The notes under the pieces were generated by a model, which saw only the letters and a list, made by a program, of their open reading frames with translations, ran no database searches and was not told where the DNA came from. This document shows positions 9,902 through 17,935 of a stretch of DNA of 36,230 nucleotides, piece by piece. Source of the DNA: Levilactobacillus koreensis JCM 16448 (GTDB taxonomy: Bacteria; Bacillota; Bacilli; Lactobacillales; Lactobacillaceae); assembly GCF_001435525.1 (NCBI RefSeq), contig NZ_AZDP01000115.1, positions 1 through 36,230 on the forward strand, read 5' to 3'. The first letter of the stretch is position 1. Every line of letters begins with the position of its first letter. The position numbers and the translations under genes were made by a program.

Positions 9902-9920
9902 TTGGCACAAGTTTGTCACA
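9902..9920. repeat. Inverted octamer pair at the recombinase 5' side
   Basis: TTGGCACA (9902-9909) and TTGTCACA (9913-9920) are the reverse complements of TGTGCCAA and TGTGACAA, spaced 11 bp. Together with 8768-8787 they bracket the recombinase gene as an imperfect inverted repeat. Confidence 0.4.
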
Positions 9921-9930
9921 GATAAGCTTG

Positions 9931-12084
9931 TTAGCCAACAGGAGAACGGCAATGTGATAGGTTGTCGTCAGCGATGTGAGTTAGGAGTGGATGATGGGTG
10001 AAGTCCCAGGAAGTTTCGAAAGAATCCCAATCATTCTGTGATAGGCCCACCGAAGTTTTCACACAATCAATCATTTGAAGAGATGTAGTAGAAATAACGG
10101 GAAAGGCTTGAAAATTACCGATCTGTAAATGGATAGTTGGATTTAACATTTTAAAGATATAATTTCCAACCGATGAATTCATTAAACCAAGTATGTTTAA
10201 AAGGTCAGTATTACTTTTTGAAAATGCCGACATTCCCGATACATCATGAATACTTCCGTACTTTCTCAATCGGATACTAAACGTTCCGCTGGTAATGTCT
10301 GACCAAGTTATCGCTTCACGAAAGTAATAATTAGTATTTTGAGGTCGTGAACGTACTTTCCCATTTGGGCCTTTAAAATTACGAATTTCATGGCCATCAT
10401 CTTGCCAATTGACAACGTAATCGTAGTTACCGTACCATTTGCGATAGGACCCTCCCTTATTGTAAGGAAACCATTTTTTTCCTGATACAAGCGCATCTTT
10501 CAGTGAAGTAGCATCAAATTTGATCCTTTTGAGTTTTACTTCATACCATTCACGTAGGAATCGATTGTTATTTGCGGTTGCTAACCCTTGCTTTGGAGTA
10601 ACTATAGTATCCATACGAGTTCCAACTTCGAAATCATGTATCAAGCTCTCGCTAGCCCAATAAGCAATCGGCATCCCCGGAATCTTAGCGAAGTTCGCTT
10701 GGTTAGTTCGATAAAGGTAATCAACAGTCTCATTTTGGACCGATTTTAAGTAGGCCGTCTCCTTCTTCTGTTGAGAATCAAAATTGACTAATCGCTCGTA
10801 CGTTCCAATATAGTCAGCTACTGTCTGATGTTTAAAGACAAAAGTAGTTGACTGTACAACTTCCCCGCCGATTTCTTCAAAGGCCCTTGTGCCAAGATGA
10901 GCCATATTAATAAGCGTGTCTTCTTTTAAGACGTGTCGTAACTTTTCAAAACTTGAGAGAAACATCCAAGCGTGCTGTGTAATCATTGCGTAGTAGCCGT
11001 GTGAAACCGTCATAGCACGTAATCTTTCCATGAAGACCGCAAACAAGTCTGATTTACTGTTTGGGAAGTACTTCTTTACGTAGGCTCCTAACATATTATC
11101 CATTTTTCCAGAACCCATGTAAGGAGGATTCATAGCACCAATAGTGAATTTTTCGCTTAATATTTTACCAACTTCGACAATTTCGCGTAGCCTTGCTTGA
11201 TTTTCAAGTAACACAACGGAATTTAATGTTAACTGACCAGTTGGAATCTCTGCATGTGCTATACGTTCAATTGATGACCAATCGACTTTCTCCTCGAATT
11301 GAATCAGAGAACCATACTCGTTACCGAAACGAAATTTATCAAGAAGCGAATCCAGACTCTTGACTTCACTCTCGCTGGTTAATAACTCTTGAAAATCAGA
11401 ACTTGTTAAATTACCTGATTCAGGAATATCGAATACATTAGGACGAATATTAAGTGTTAAGAAACGTCTGTTAGTCGCTCGTGCTTTCATCATCAATGAA
11501 AAATAAGCCAGTTGGAAAGCACGCGTATCAATATCTAGCCCGTACAAATTGTTTTGAATAATCAGTTTTGCTGCGTCGCGTTGTGAATAACCTTCACGCG
11601 TATATATTTGCATAAAAACCTCAAAAGCATAAATTAAGATATGGCCCGATCCCATTGCAGCATCGATAAGTGTAACGTTATCAATACTTTCTTCTGATAA
11701 TGTTGACGAATTGGATTGAACGACTACCTGATCTACCTGCTTAGCAGCGGGCATAAAGTAGGACCAGGAAAAATCATTTGCAATTTCCTTATCGGAACGC
11801 GGATCGCCCTTGGCTTGTAAAACATCAATCCAATAACGCCCCAAAGAATTTTCAACCATGTACTTAACAATCCAATCAGGTGTAAACAGCTGAGTAACTG
11901 CGGGAATATCTGACTCAAGATATTTTTTCTTTTTAAAGGCTTGGTCTTTAGGTTCCGTATTATAGTACTGATACAGCCACCCAATAATCTCGACCTGCCC
12001 GCCAACGGCCACATTGAAATCATCCTCACTGACATCGGTGATCAAATGCTGAATAACGCCATCATGATAGCTGGGAGTGAACAA
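9931..12084 (-). CDS. pglX2: Silent, truncated second pglX cassette
   Basis: An open reading frame of about 717 codons, homologous to the middle of pglX but on the opposite strand. It holds its own SAM motif AMGSGH and NPPY motif, so both catalytic motifs can be swapped along with target recognition. It has no proper start: the frame opens at TTG inside the IR1 repeat, and an in-frame TGA lies 6 bases before that codon with no ribosome site. At the other end homology to pglX stops inside IR3, and ten unrelated residues (NLSHCRSPVG) precede the stop. It therefore lacks the N-terminal 240 and C-terminal ~306 residues of pglX. I read it as a storage cassette, not an independently expressed gene and not decay, since the frame is intact throughout. 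Confidence 0.88.
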   Translation of the reverse strand: MFTPSYHDGVIQHLITDVSEDDFNVAVGGQVEIIGWLYQYYNTEPKDQAFKKKKYLESDIPAVTQLFTPDWIVKYMVENSLGRYWIDVLQAKGDPRSDKEIANDFSWSYFMPAAKQVDQVVVQSNSSTLSEESIDNVTLIDAAMGSGHILIYAFEVFMQIYTREGYSQRDAAKLIIQNNLYGLDIDTRAFQLAYFSLMMKARATNRRFLTLNIRPNVFDIPESGNLTSSDFQELLTSESEVKSLDSLLDKFRFGNEYGSLIQFEEKVDWSSIERIAHAEIPTGQLTLNSVVLLENQARLREIVEVGKILSEKFTIGAMNPPYMGSGKMDNMLGAYVKKYFPNSKSDLFAVFMERLRAMTVSHGYYAMITQHAWMFLSSFEKLRHVLKEDTLINMAHLGTRAFEEIGGEVVQSTTFVFKHQTVADYIGTYERLVNFDSQQKKETAYLKSVQNETVDYLYRTNQANFAKIPGMPIAYWASESLIHDFEVGTRMDTIVTPKQGLATANNNRFLREWYEVKLKRIKFDATSLKDALVSGKKWFPYNKGGSYRKWYGNYDYVVNWQDDGHEIRNFKGPNGKVRSRPQNTNYYFREAITWSDITSGTFSIRLRKYGSIHDVSGMSAFSKSNTDLLNILGLMNSSVGNYIFKMLNPTIHLQIGNFQAFPVISTTSLQMIDCVKTSVGLSQNDWDSFETSWDFTHHPLLTHIADDNLSHCRSPVG
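9962..10008 (-). repeat. Inverted repeat IR3, cassette copy
   Basis: Partner of 7766-7812. The cassette loses homology to pglX immediately past this repeat. Confidence 0.9.
10300..10475 (-). repeat. Inverted repeat IR2b, cassette copy (identical)
   Basis: Partner of 7299-7474. Full identity within a locus whose flanks diverge strongly points to recent exchange here. Confidence 0.95.
10622..10724 (-). repeat. Inverted repeat IR2a, cassette copy
   Basis: Partner of 7050-7152. The 146 bp between IR2a and IR2b are also related in the two copies but clearly more diverged. Confidence 0.92.
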
Positions 12085-12086
12085 TA
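11950..12086 (-). repeat. Inverted repeat IR1, cassette copy
   Basis: Partner of 5760-5896. Beyond 12086 the two loci share nothing, so recombination here would attach the cassette to the pglX N-terminal coding region in frame. Confidence 0.92.
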
Positions 12087-12111
12087 AATTTCACAAATTC
12101 TACTGCAGTCT

Positions 12112-12142
12112 TTGCTGGTTTACGTTATGATTAGGCTATATC
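12112..12142 (+). promoter_or_regulatory. Possible pglZ promoter
   Basis: TTGCTG (12112-12117) and TATATC (12137-12142) at 19-bp spacing is a weak match. A promoter is needed somewhere here, because pglZ is cut off from the brxABC-pglX transcript by a terminator and two reverse genes. Confidence 0.35.
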
Positions 12143-12172
12143 ATAAAACGGAGCGAAGAGGGAGTAAGTACC

Positions 12173-14710
12173 ATGGCAGACGTTGACATCAATCAGATTA
12201 TTACAACGCTCAAACAGCGTTTTACTGCGCAAAATCAATTTGTCTTTTGGTACGATGACAATGGCGATTTTTCAGACAGTATGACGGAAATTCAGCAGGC
12301 ATTGCTGGGTGTCGCTGATGTTATTGTAATGGCACCGGGCCATCAATTAGAGACAAAGCAACAATTGCTGTCATTGTCATATCAGAGAAAGGCGTTGGTC
12401 TATTCGCCAGCACCTGAACCGGCACTTGAAGAAGATCATTTGCGTAATATTGTTTTATACTCAGGGACATTTACGGCGGATTCTAAAGAGATTCTGCGTA
12501 AAGATTTAGGCTTGCCAGAGGATCTGCGACCATTCATCAAACAGTTCGTCAGTTTCTTTGCCAGTAGTCGTCGCCGGGAGATCTTTTCTCGGTATGATGT
12601 TGCCAGCTACCATGCAAAACCGGAACTAGCGATTATGGCAGCATTAGTGCCCTTGAATCAACCAATTGTGGACTTTTTTGATTTATTACAGGAGTTGCTG
12701 GTTAAAGGGATACAAGATAATCCGGTGCTTGAAAAGTTTGATCACTTTGGTGTTTTGCAGGCCTTTTGGCAAGAAGTTGCTGAACATTTTGGGTATGTAG
12801 CTGAGACACCGCAGCTTGAAGACTTAGCTGCTGATTTATATCTGACGATGACTTATCAGCAAATAGGTAAGTCGGTTCCGGTGAGTTTAAATCAATACGA
12901 CCTGAGTGCTCATGCAGCTAACGTTCAAACCTTTGTTCAGCAGTTTGGTAATCGTGGTGATATAAATGAATCAGCGGCTAGTGAAGATACGTTTGATAGT
13001 ATTGCAGAACTAGTTTGGAAAAAAATAGATGGTGATCGGATTTTTAAGGCGTCTAAAGTTGATGATTTAGCCAAAGCAGATATGTTTCCACGGTTTGATC
13101 AATTGATCTTATTATGGATTCAAGAACGGCTTCAATTGGAAGATTTAGATAGCCGTTTGAATGGTCAAACAATTGCTGAGGTGACTCGGCAACGGCTAAA
13201 TACGCATTATGGTCGGCAACCACGCTTTTCAAGATTATACCGGATGATTCGAAAGGCCTGGAATATCGTGCGTAATGGCCATCAAGATGCAACTGGTGAC
13301 CTACAAAAAATGATTGATGATTATACAACCCAGAACTATCGAATGGATACGGACTACCGGAAGTTTACGACTTACTATCAGCAAGCTGGATTGCCAGAGG
13401 CGTTTGCGAAAACAAAGCAGTTAATTGAGTCGGTGTATATAAATAATTACTTAGACAAGTCAATTTATGCGTGGAACGAGCAATTTAATGTGCCGGATAT
13501 TTTGCCGCAACATCTACAACGTAATTTTTACCGATTCTATATTGCACCAGAGAAAAATCGAATTGTCGTGATTATATCTGATGCCTTTCGATTTGAAGCA
13601 GCTAAGGAATTAGAGAAACGACTGAGTCGAGAAGATCAAGTGACAGCTTTATCAATGAATTATTTGGTGACGGGCTTGCCTTCTGTAACATATATGGGGA
13701 TGCCGATGCTGCTGCCAAATCGACAATTGGATTTGAAAGATAAAGAATTATTGGTGGATGGTCAAGCAACTACCAATCGGGAGTTAAGACAAAGCATTTT
13801 GCGGCGGCATAATTCCAAGAGTGCTGCCTATAGTTTGGATGAACTAAAGGGAGCGGCTGCTAAGGAGCTTCGGTCAAAGTTTGCTGGGCAAGAAGTCGTG
13901 TATATCTATCACAATCAAGTTGATGCAATTGGTGATAATAAGAAGACGGAAGACGACGTGTTCAAGGCCACCGATGAAGCAATCGGTGAAATTCAACAGC
14001 TAATTACGCGGCTACGAACCCAGGGAATTGTGCATATCTATGTGACGGCTGATCATGGATATATTTATCGTGATGATCAGTTAAAGCCGACCGATAAGAT
14101 TGATGTACCAACTAGCGAGGATGATGTAAAGTCACAGCGTTACTTAATAACATCCAGACAGTTTGAGTTACCTGGTGTTGGAAGACAACAGGTAAGTGAT
14201 ATTTTAGCAAATGACGATTCACGATATGTTTACTATCCGAAGACAGCAAATGTGTTTAGATCAGTCGGTTCGTTTAATTATGTTCATGGTGGTTCTTCAC
14301 TACAAGAAATGATAGTACCGCTGTTGGAGGTAAAAGCGACCTCTAGCCGTTCTACAGCACAGAATGTGAAATTGGAACTCTTTAGTATGAATCGCCAGAT
14401 TACTTCACTAACGGTACCACTTGTTCTGCGGCAAGAGCAGCCGATTGGACCGACAGTTATCCCAGCAGAGTTTACACTGTATTTTGTGAATGATCAGGGG
14501 CAACAGATTTCAGGTCAACAAACGGTCAACGCTAATAGTCGTTCAGAGTCCGTAAAGGATCGCATGCAGAGTATTCAGCTGATTTTAGCTGATCAAGCAT
14601 ATGATAAAGCGAAGGCTTACTCATTGGTGATTGAAAATATGAGTAGTCATGAGAAGACAGAAATTCCATTTACAATGGATATCGCTGATTTTAATGATTT
14701 TGATTTTTAA
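12173..14710 (+). CDS. pglZ: BREX alkaline-phosphatase-superfamily protein PglZ
   Basis: An 845-residue PglZ protein, the hallmark of BREX systems. Its core is an alkaline-phosphatase-like metal-binding domain: VVIISDAFR near residue 467 and VTADHGY near 626 are the metal-ligand motifs, with HNQVDAIGD between them, and an Ig-like C-terminal part follows. ATG 12173 follows GAGGGAG at a good distance. Unlike the canonical operon it is separated from pglX by 3.4 kb of convergent recombinase and silent cassette, so it must have its own promoter or rely on read-through. In type 1 systems brxL normally follows; here only ~45 bases and a terminator do. The exact biochemical role of PglZ is not established. 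Confidence 0.94.
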   Translation: MADVDINQIITTLKQRFTAQNQFVFWYDDNGDFSDSMTEIQQALLGVADVIVMAPGHQLETKQQLLSLSYQRKALVYSPAPEPALEEDHLRNIVLYSGTFTADSKEILRKDLGLPEDLRPFIKQFVSFFASSRRREIFSRYDVASYHAKPELAIMAALVPLNQPIVDFFDLLQELLVKGIQDNPVLEKFDHFGVLQAFWQEVAEHFGYVAETPQLEDLAADLYLTMTYQQIGKSVPVSLNQYDLSAHAANVQTFVQQFGNRGDINESAASEDTFDSIAELVWKKIDGDRIFKASKVDDLAKADMFPRFDQLILLWIQERLQLEDLDSRLNGQTIAEVTRQRLNTHYGRQPRFSRLYRMIRKAWNIVRNGHQDATGDLQKMIDDYTTQNYRMDTDYRKFTTYYQQAGLPEAFAKTKQLIESVYINNYLDKSIYAWNEQFNVPDILPQHLQRNFYRFYIAPEKNRIVVIISDAFRFEAAKELEKRLSREDQVTALSMNYLVTGLPSVTYMGMPMLLPNRQLDLKDKELLVDGQATTNRELRQSILRRHNSKSAAYSLDELKGAAAKELRSKFAGQEVVYIYHNQVDAIGDNKKTEDDVFKATDEAIGEIQQLITRLRTQGIVHIYVTADHGYIYRDDQLKPTDKIDVPTSEDDVKSQRYLITSRQFELPGVGRQQVSDILANDDSRYVYYPKTANVFRSVGSFNYVHGGSSLQEMIVPLLEVKATSSRSTAQNVKLELFSMNRQITSLTVPLVLRQEQPIGPTVIPAEFTLYFVNDQGQQISGQQTVNANSRSESVKDRMQSIQLILADQAYDKAKAYSLVIENMSSHEKTEIPFTMDIADFNDFDF

Positions 14711-14758
14711 GTTCTACACAGTGGATGACGAGCTATGTTTTGTATTGCCTAGAAAAAT

Positions 14759-14791
14759 AAGGTCAACGCGATTGCCAGCGTTGGCCTTTTT
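14759..14791 (+). terminator. Terminator after pglZ
   Basis: Stem GGTCAACGC / GCGTTGGCC (one G-T pair), loop ATTGCCA-like, then a T-run. It closes the BREX island right before rarA. Confidence 0.8.
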
Positions 14792-14826
14792 CGTCGCGCA
14801 AGTTTATCATTGAACGTAAAAGGACG

Positions 14827-16158
14827 GTGATTCTCGTGGAGCAAGAATCGTTATTTGCGAACCAACAGAATACGCCGCTAGCCAGTCGGGTGCGGCCACG
14901 GACGTTAGCGGAATTCGTCGGACAGACGCATCTGTTGGGGTCCGGTAAGATTCTCCGTGAGCTGATTGAAAATGACCAAGTCTCGTCGATGATTTTCTGG
15001 GGACCACCTGGTGTGGGGAAGACGACGCTGGCCGAGATCATTGCCCGGCAAACGCAGGCCAAGTTTCTACGATTCAGTGCGGTCGACAGCAGTATCAGCC
15101 AAATTAAAAAGATCATGAAGCAGGCGGGTAACGATTTAGCGGTCGGCGAGGAAACCATCGTATTCGTTGATGAAATTCACCGGTTCAATAAAGCCCAGCA
15201 AGACGCATTTCTCCCATATGTTGAGCGGGGAAGCATCGTTTTGATCGGGGCAACCACGGAGAATCCGTCGTTTGAGATCAATTCGGCGTTGCTCTCTCGG
15301 TGCAAGGTTTTCGTGCTAAAGGCATTGGAGACCACTGATATCGAGCAGTTACTGACCAATGCGTTGGCCAGTCCAGAGGGCTTCAAAGGAAATGTTAAAA
15401 TTGGGGACGATGAGTTGCGGGCCATCGCCGAGTTTGCTAACGGCGACGCCCGGACGGCCTTGAACACGTTAGAAATGGCGGTGCTCAATGGCGATAAGCA
15501 GGGCGACCAAGTGACGGTCGACATGAACGACTTGAAGCAGTTGATCACGGAGAAATTCGTGCTCTACGATAAGTCTGGTGAGGAGCACTACAACATTATT
15601 TCTGCGCTCCACAAGTCGATGCGTAACAGTGATCCGGACGCCGCCATCTACTGGTTGTCGCGAATGCTAGAGGGTGGCGAAGACCCATTGTACATTGCCC
15701 GGCGCTTAGTCCGGTTTGCCAGCGAAGACATTGGTTTAGCCGATACCAACGCGCTCAACGTTGCCGTGAATGTCTTTCAGGCCTGCCAGTTTCTGGGGAT
15801 GCCAGAGTGTGATGTTCACTTGACGGAGGCCGTGACCTATCTGGCGCTGGCCCCGAAGTCCAACGCCATTTATAAGGCCCGGTTAGCTGCCAAGAAGGAC
15901 GTCAAAGAGACTCGTGACGAACCAGTGCCGTTACAGATCCGGAATGCGCCAACTAAGCTGATGAAGGATCTGGATTACGGCAAAGACTATCAGTACGCGC
16001 ATGATACTAAGGATAAGCTGACGACCATGCAGACGCTGCCGGATTCGCTCGTGGGCCACGAATATTATCAGCCGACAGATCAGGGGCGCGAGGATTTATT
16101 CAAGAAGCGCTTGGATTATGTGAAGAAGTGGCGCAAAGAACATGAAGCAAAAGATTAA
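14827..16158 (+). CDS. rarA: Replication-associated recombination protein RarA (MgsA) ATPase
   Basis: A 443-residue AAA+ ATPase of the RarA/MgsA family, which acts at stalled replication forks with the replisome and single-strand binding protein. Walker A GPPGVGKT is at residues 59-66, Walker B FVDEIHRF around 113-120 and sensor-1 GATTENPSF near 141-149. A C-terminal tetramerisation domain with the family EYYQPTDQG end follows. Length fits the family. Two GTG starts are possible (14827 or 14836); AAAGGACG lies just before both, so the start is uncertain by three residues. Base composition is clearly richer in G+C than the BREX genes, marking the return to core chromosome. Confidence 0.93.
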   Translation: MILVEQESLFANQQNTPLASRVRPRTLAEFVGQTHLLGSGKILRELIENDQVSSMIFWGPPGVGKTTLAEIIARQTQAKFLRFSAVDSSISQIKKIMKQAGNDLAVGEETIVFVDEIHRFNKAQQDAFLPYVERGSIVLIGATTENPSFEINSALLSRCKVFVLKALETTDIEQLLTNALASPEGFKGNVKIGDDELRAIAEFANGDARTALNTLEMAVLNGDKQGDQVTVDMNDLKQLITEKFVLYDKSGEEHYNIISALHKSMRNSDPDAAIYWLSRMLEGGEDPLYIARRLVRFASEDIGLADTNALNVAVNVFQACQFLGMPECDVHLTEAVTYLALAPKSNAIYKARLAAKKDVKETRDEPVPLQIRNAPTKLMKDLDYGKDYQYAHDTKDKLTTMQTLPDSLVGHEYYQPTDQGREDLFKKRLDYVKKWRKEHEAKD

Positions 16159-16201
16159 TTTAAACTTCTGTTGATTTAGGATTAGTAATCGTCAATGTAT
16201 T

Positions 16202-16344
16202 CTGTTTATTGAAAAATAGCCGATTTTTTGATTAATGGCGCACTACGGTGGTCTCTTAATCAAAAATTCGGCCTTTTTTTGATTATTAGAGCAATGATAT
16301 CTCCTGTTTATTCGAAAAACGATTATTTTTGAATTTATAATGCG
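16202..16344 (+). repeat. Palindrome-rich module upstream of fic (copy 1)
   Basis: A long imperfect palindrome (16202-16289), starting CTGTTTATTGAAAAATAGCC and ending ATTATTAG, is followed after exactly 14 bases by a short one (16304-16344) that again starts CTGTTTATT. A diverged second copy with the same order and the same 14-base spacing follows fic at 17680-17813. Confidence 0.75.
16219..16280 (+). terminator. Terminator after rarA
   Basis: A 17-bp stem (16219-16235 with 16256-16272, one mismatch, sharing GCCGA/TCGGC ends) followed by seven T residues. It lies inside the fic-flanking repeat module. Confidence 0.75.
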
Positions 16345-16414
16345 ATTCATTTAGCTGTTCTAGAAAAAAGTGTTAATATTTTGATTAGTATCTATGGAAG
16401 ATGGGGGTGACGTG

Positions 16415-17674
16415 ATGAAATATCAGCTTTTAGCGAAATATAAATATAATGGTAGTGGACCACGCAAAAGTAGCGTGGAGATTGAACAGGAATATCAAAA
16501 TCGTTTGAATGGGTATTCAACAATTAAGACAGAACTTCATCCGCTACTTGAGTTAGGGAATGAGGGTCAGCAAACAAATCGTTTTCCACTATTTTTCGTC
16601 CAACTGAACGATATTATTAGAATGGACGATACTGTGAAAAGAAACTCACAACAGATTCGCGAGATTATGAGTGAATTGCCAGGTATTGCCCAGACCAGTT
16701 ATAGCAATCGACTACTAACTTCTGAAATTTATTTTACAAATGAAATTGAAGGCGTTAAGACCAATCGGGTTGAAATCGGGACGATTGTGGCAGAACGTCA
16801 ACAAAAAGGCAGCATCAAGCGACCTCGGCGATTAGAATCTACGGTTCATCAATATGCGACTGCGTTACAGGGAAAATCGGAAAATATTCGACAGTTAGAG
16901 GACTTTCGTAGAATTTATGATGAGCTTTTAAAGGGAGAAATTGGAGAAAATGAACTTCCTGATGGTCAACTCTTTCGAAATAAAGGCGTTTATATTGGGA
17001 CCGCCTCGAAGCGCGTTCATGTTCCGCCGGTCAATGAACGAGAGATTTCAGAGATGCTGTTACCACTGATTTCTTTCATGAATTCTCATCAAGTTGCATA
17101 TCTTACAAAAGCTATTGTGACGCATTTTATGTTTGAGAATACGCATCCTTTTAATGATGGCAATGGCCGAATGGGTCGGTACCTACTAGCTTCCTACGTG
17201 GCTAGTAAGTTAGATCCTTTTACGGGTCTCTCAATCTCTGGAGCGATTCACGAGCAGCGTGACACTTATTATCGTGTTTTTCGAGAAGCCGATGACGCCG
17301 AGAACCGAGCAGATGTCACTCAGTTTGTGAAAACCATGTTTAAAATTATTGAGAGCGGTCAAGATACAGTTATTCGTGATCTAAAGGAACTTTCAGATGA
17401 GTTGCAAGCTGTGAGTGAAAATCTCGTAAAGGTTGTTCCGGAAGCCGAACGACCAGTGGCGTATATCTTTGCGCAATCGAGCTTATTCTCTGGGAGTGAA
17501 GAGTTGGGAATTAAGGATAGGGAACTGGTAGATTTCTTAAATTCTCAGGATAGCCGCACTTTTCCAAAATCAGCGGTTAAAAAGGTCATTCAGCAATTGG
17601 AAGATCAGCGTATCATTAGGTTGATCAAAAAACGTCCGCTCCAACATGTTTTGAATAATGAGTTTCGAAAATAG
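16415..17674 (+). CDS. Fic-domain protein, class II, probable AMP-transferase with winged-helix tail
   Basis: A 419-residue Fic-family protein, predicted to transfer AMP or a related nucleotide part to a protein target. The Fic motif HPFNDGNGRMGR is complete at residues 244-255. An upstream TNEIEG (108-113) matches the (S/T)xxxE(G/N) inhibitory helix, which makes this a self-inhibited class II enzyme. An N-terminal Fic-associated domain precedes it. The last ~90 residues (DRELVDFLNSQ and KSAVKKVIQQLE) look like a winged helix, so it may also bind DNA. I chose ATG 16415 because GGGGGTGA precedes it; ATG 16394 has no ribosome site. It is AT-rich compared with rarA and brnQ and enclosed by duplicated palindromic modules, suggesting acquisition. 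No partner antitoxin gene is seen. Confidence 0.88.
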   Translation: MKYQLLAKYKYNGSGPRKSSVEIEQEYQNRLNGYSTIKTELHPLLELGNEGQQTNRFPLFFVQLNDIIRMDDTVKRNSQQIREIMSELPGIAQTSYSNRLLTSEIYFTNEIEGVKTNRVEIGTIVAERQQKGSIKRPRRLESTVHQYATALQGKSENIRQLEDFRRIYDELLKGEIGENELPDGQLFRNKGVYIGTASKRVHVPPVNEREISEMLLPLISFMNSHQVAYLTKAIVTHFMFENTHPFNDGNGRMGRYLLASYVASKLDPFTGLSISGAIHEQRDTYYRVFREADDAENRADVTQFVKTMFKIIESGQDTVIRDLKELSDELQAVSENLVKVVPEAERPVAYIFAQSSLFSGSEELGIKDRELVDFLNSQDSRTFPKSAVKKVIQQLEDQRIIRLIKKRPLQHVLNNEFRK

Positions 17675-17679
17675 GTATC

Positions 17680-17813
17680 GGTTATTGAATGTAGCCGATT
17701 TTTGATTAACGTCGGTGTAGAACCGGTTTATAATTCAAAAAAACAGCTATTTTCGAATTATTAGCGATCCATGAGCTACTGTTTATTGAAAAATCTCCTA
17801 TATCTTCAATTAC
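17680..17813 (+). repeat. Palindrome-rich module downstream of fic (copy 2)
   Basis: Diverged copy of 16202-16344: a long imperfect palindrome (GGTTATTGAATGTAGCC to ATTATTAG, 17680-17764), a 14-base spacer, then a short palindrome starting CTGTTTATTGAAAAA at 17779. It begins six bases after the fic stop. Confidence 0.75.
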
Positions 17814-17885
17814 AGCCCAACCAAAGCATTCGTTAATGCTAAAATCTCACATTTGTAGATAATGAGAAAATAATGAAATTACCCA

Positions 17886-17914
17886 TTGATTTTTCACCAA
17901 CTGGCGCCTATAAT
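17886..17914 (+). promoter_or_regulatory. Promoter of the brnQ T-box leader
   Basis: TTGATT (17886-17891) and consensus TATAAT (17909-17914) at 17-bp spacing. Transcription would start about 17921, just before stem I of the T-box. Confidence 0.85.
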
Positions 17915-17935
17915 CATGACAATACTTTTAAAACG

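Noticed and set aside
9931-12084. Second pglX as a decaying pseudogene
   Set aside because: The frame is open over ~717 codons, both catalytic motifs are intact and repeat identity is maintained, which fits a stored cassette and not decay.
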